Part shown: positions 5,371-6,146 of the stretch, one piece after another
Numbering within the stretch: position 1 is the stretch's first letter
Layout of the letters: every line of letters starts with the position of its first letter
Assembly (NCBI GenBank): GCA_903862805.1
Contig: CAIOZP010000725.1
Location: 1 to 6,146, forward strand
DNA: 6,146 bases
Direction: 5' to 3'
From: an uncultured Fibrobacterota bacterium
Lineage (GTDB): Bacteria; Fibrobacterota; Chitinivibrionia; Chitinivibrionales; CAIOZP01
The notes under the pieces: model-generated
Database searches by the model: none
What the model was told of the DNA's origin: nothing
The model's input: the letters and a program-made list of their open reading frames with translations, nothing else
Program-made: the position numbers and the translations under genes

Positions 5371-6146
5371 ATGGTGTTCCATCTCGAAACAGTTAGTGAA
5401 TGCATACTGTGCGGATCCCCGAAAATAAAAATCATCTCCGACAAAAAAAGAATCTGCCGATGTCTTGAGTGCGGACATCTGTTTGATTCGCCGCGCCCCG
5501 ACCTCGATTCCATTGCACGGTTCTATTCTCGTCAAGGCAAATACGATATGTGCGCGGCAGAACCCGAGCCGATGCACCAATACTGGCTGAAAAAGCGCGA
5601 CTATCTTTGTGGTCTTGCAATCAAAGGTTCAAAGCTGCTTGATGTAGGTGCAGGTGTCGGAACTTTTCTCAAAGAGGTAACTCATCACTTCGACTGCACT
5701 GGAACCGAGCTGAGTGATGAAGGAGTCAAGGTCGCAAAAGATCGCTTCGGCCTGAACCTTATGTGCGGCCCGTTCGAAGATGTCGTTCTTGACAAAGCAT
5801 CCTTCGATGTGGTCACGATGTTTCAGACAATGGAACACTTTCTATGGCCGAAAAAAACCATCGAGAAAGTCAGTCTGTTGATAAAAACTGGCGGCCTTTT
5901 GCACATATCGCTTCCCAACGAAGCGCCATATTCAATGCGCAGAATCATCCCGTCAATCCTTGGTAAAATCGGTGTCAAAAAATATCGCCGCTTCGCGGAG
6001 CTGGGCATAAGTGCCCTCAACCCCAACGAAATAGACGAAATTCATCTTTCGCATTTTTCGCCAACGGCATTATGCAAAGTGCTTAGACAGAACGGATTTG
6101 AAATCCTTGATTCCGGCCCAGATTTTCTCGATCCGTTTACCAATTC
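5371..6146 (+). CDS. Zinc-ribbon class I SAM-dependent methyltransferase, 3' end outside the window
   Basis: The first 258 residues are present and the frame is open at the window edge. An N-terminal zinc-ribbon-like part has CILC (11-14) and CLEC (31-34), then GHLFDSPRP and a YYS-like RFYS, the usual opening of Methyltransf_23-type enzymes. The Rossmann methyltransferase domain follows: motif I LLDVGAGVG (89-97), an acidic residue E113 in TGTELSDEG after the second strand, FDVVTMFQTMEHF for strand 4 and the post-motif, then LLIKTGGLLHISLPNE for strand 5. Such proteins often lie in polysaccharide or O-antigen clusters and methylate sugars or small molecules, but the substrate cannot be read here. 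The downstream LSHFSPTALCKVLRQNGFEIL matches the common HxxHFS(P)-LxxLLxxxGF pattern. The gene is divergent from dnaX and unlikely to be functionally linked to it. The family is firm; the role is not. Confidence 0.9.
   Translation, partial: MVFHLETVSECILCGSPKIKIISDKKRICRCLECGHLFDSPRPDLDSIARFYSRQGKYDMCAAEPEPMHQYWLKKRDYLCGLAIKGSKLLDVGAGVGTFLKEVTHHFDCTGTELSDEGVKVAKDRFGLNLMCGPFEDVVLDKASFDVVTMFQTMEHFLWPKKTIEKVSLLIKTGGLLHISLPNEAPYSMRRIIPSILGKIGVKKYRRFAELGISALNPNEIDEIHLSHFSPTALCKVLRQNGFEILDSGPDFLDPFTN

Noticed and set aside
5200..5580. Minus-strand frame of 126 codons overlapping the start of the methyltransferase gene.
   Set aside because: It overlaps the zinc-ribbon coding region antisense, has no recognisable motif, and would end just before the possible leader ORF.
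1..6146. Search for tRNA or rRNA genes, insertion sequence ends, CRISPR-like spaced repeats and toxin-antitoxin or defence genes.
   Set aside because: None could be seen; the window reads as ordinary chromosomal housekeeping and envelope genes apart from the dnaX frame break.

Overview
The window holds one bacterial gene set: three co-directional genes on the plus strand (murA, a small lipoprotein, a membrane-anchored proline-rich protein), then a convergent minus-strand dnaX, then a divergent plus-strand methyltransferase gene cut by the window end. No RNA gene, insertion sequence, CRISPR array or phage gene is visible. The organism is probably Gram-negative. The predicted lipoprotein has Asn immediately before its lipid-modified Cys, which spirochaete and especially leptospiral lipoproteins tolerate, and MurA has Asp in place of the catalytic-loop Cys, as in Borrelia, Chlamydia and mycobacteria. 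GC content looks moderate (about half or slightly more, by eye). A spirochaete related to the Leptospirales is a reasonable but unproven guess.

Left part (1-3131): murA makes the first committed peptidoglycan precursor. A lipoprotein gene follows after 34 bases. After another 87 bases comes a gene for a protein with one N-terminal membrane helix and a long Pro/Glu/Ala linker, with a good Shine-Dalgarno and a possible promoter of its own. A strong rho-independent terminator (3163-3197) closes this block. All three products act at or near the envelope, but only MurA has an assignable function.

Middle (3196-4996, minus): dnaX, the clamp-loader ATPase of DNA polymerase III. Its reading frame is split at a run of nine A residues. 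The initial frame reaches UAA directly after the run and gives a 398-residue gamma-like protein. The tau-specific C-terminal part lies in the +1 (equivalently -2) frame and continues open to 3196. This looks like tau production by transcriptional slippage or ribosomal frameshifting, with gamma as the default product. A homopolymer sequencing error is the alternative. This is the most interesting point in the window.

Right part (4997-6146): a 374-base divergent region is AT-rich around 5120-5190 and contains two overlapping dyads and a repeated ATTAAAAC motif. It also holds a possible 68-codon leader ORF ending in an ATGA overlap with the dnaX start. A zinc-ribbon plus SAM-methyltransferase gene then begins with a clear Shine-Dalgarno and runs off the edge. 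I saw no evidence of a wholly new multi-gene system.
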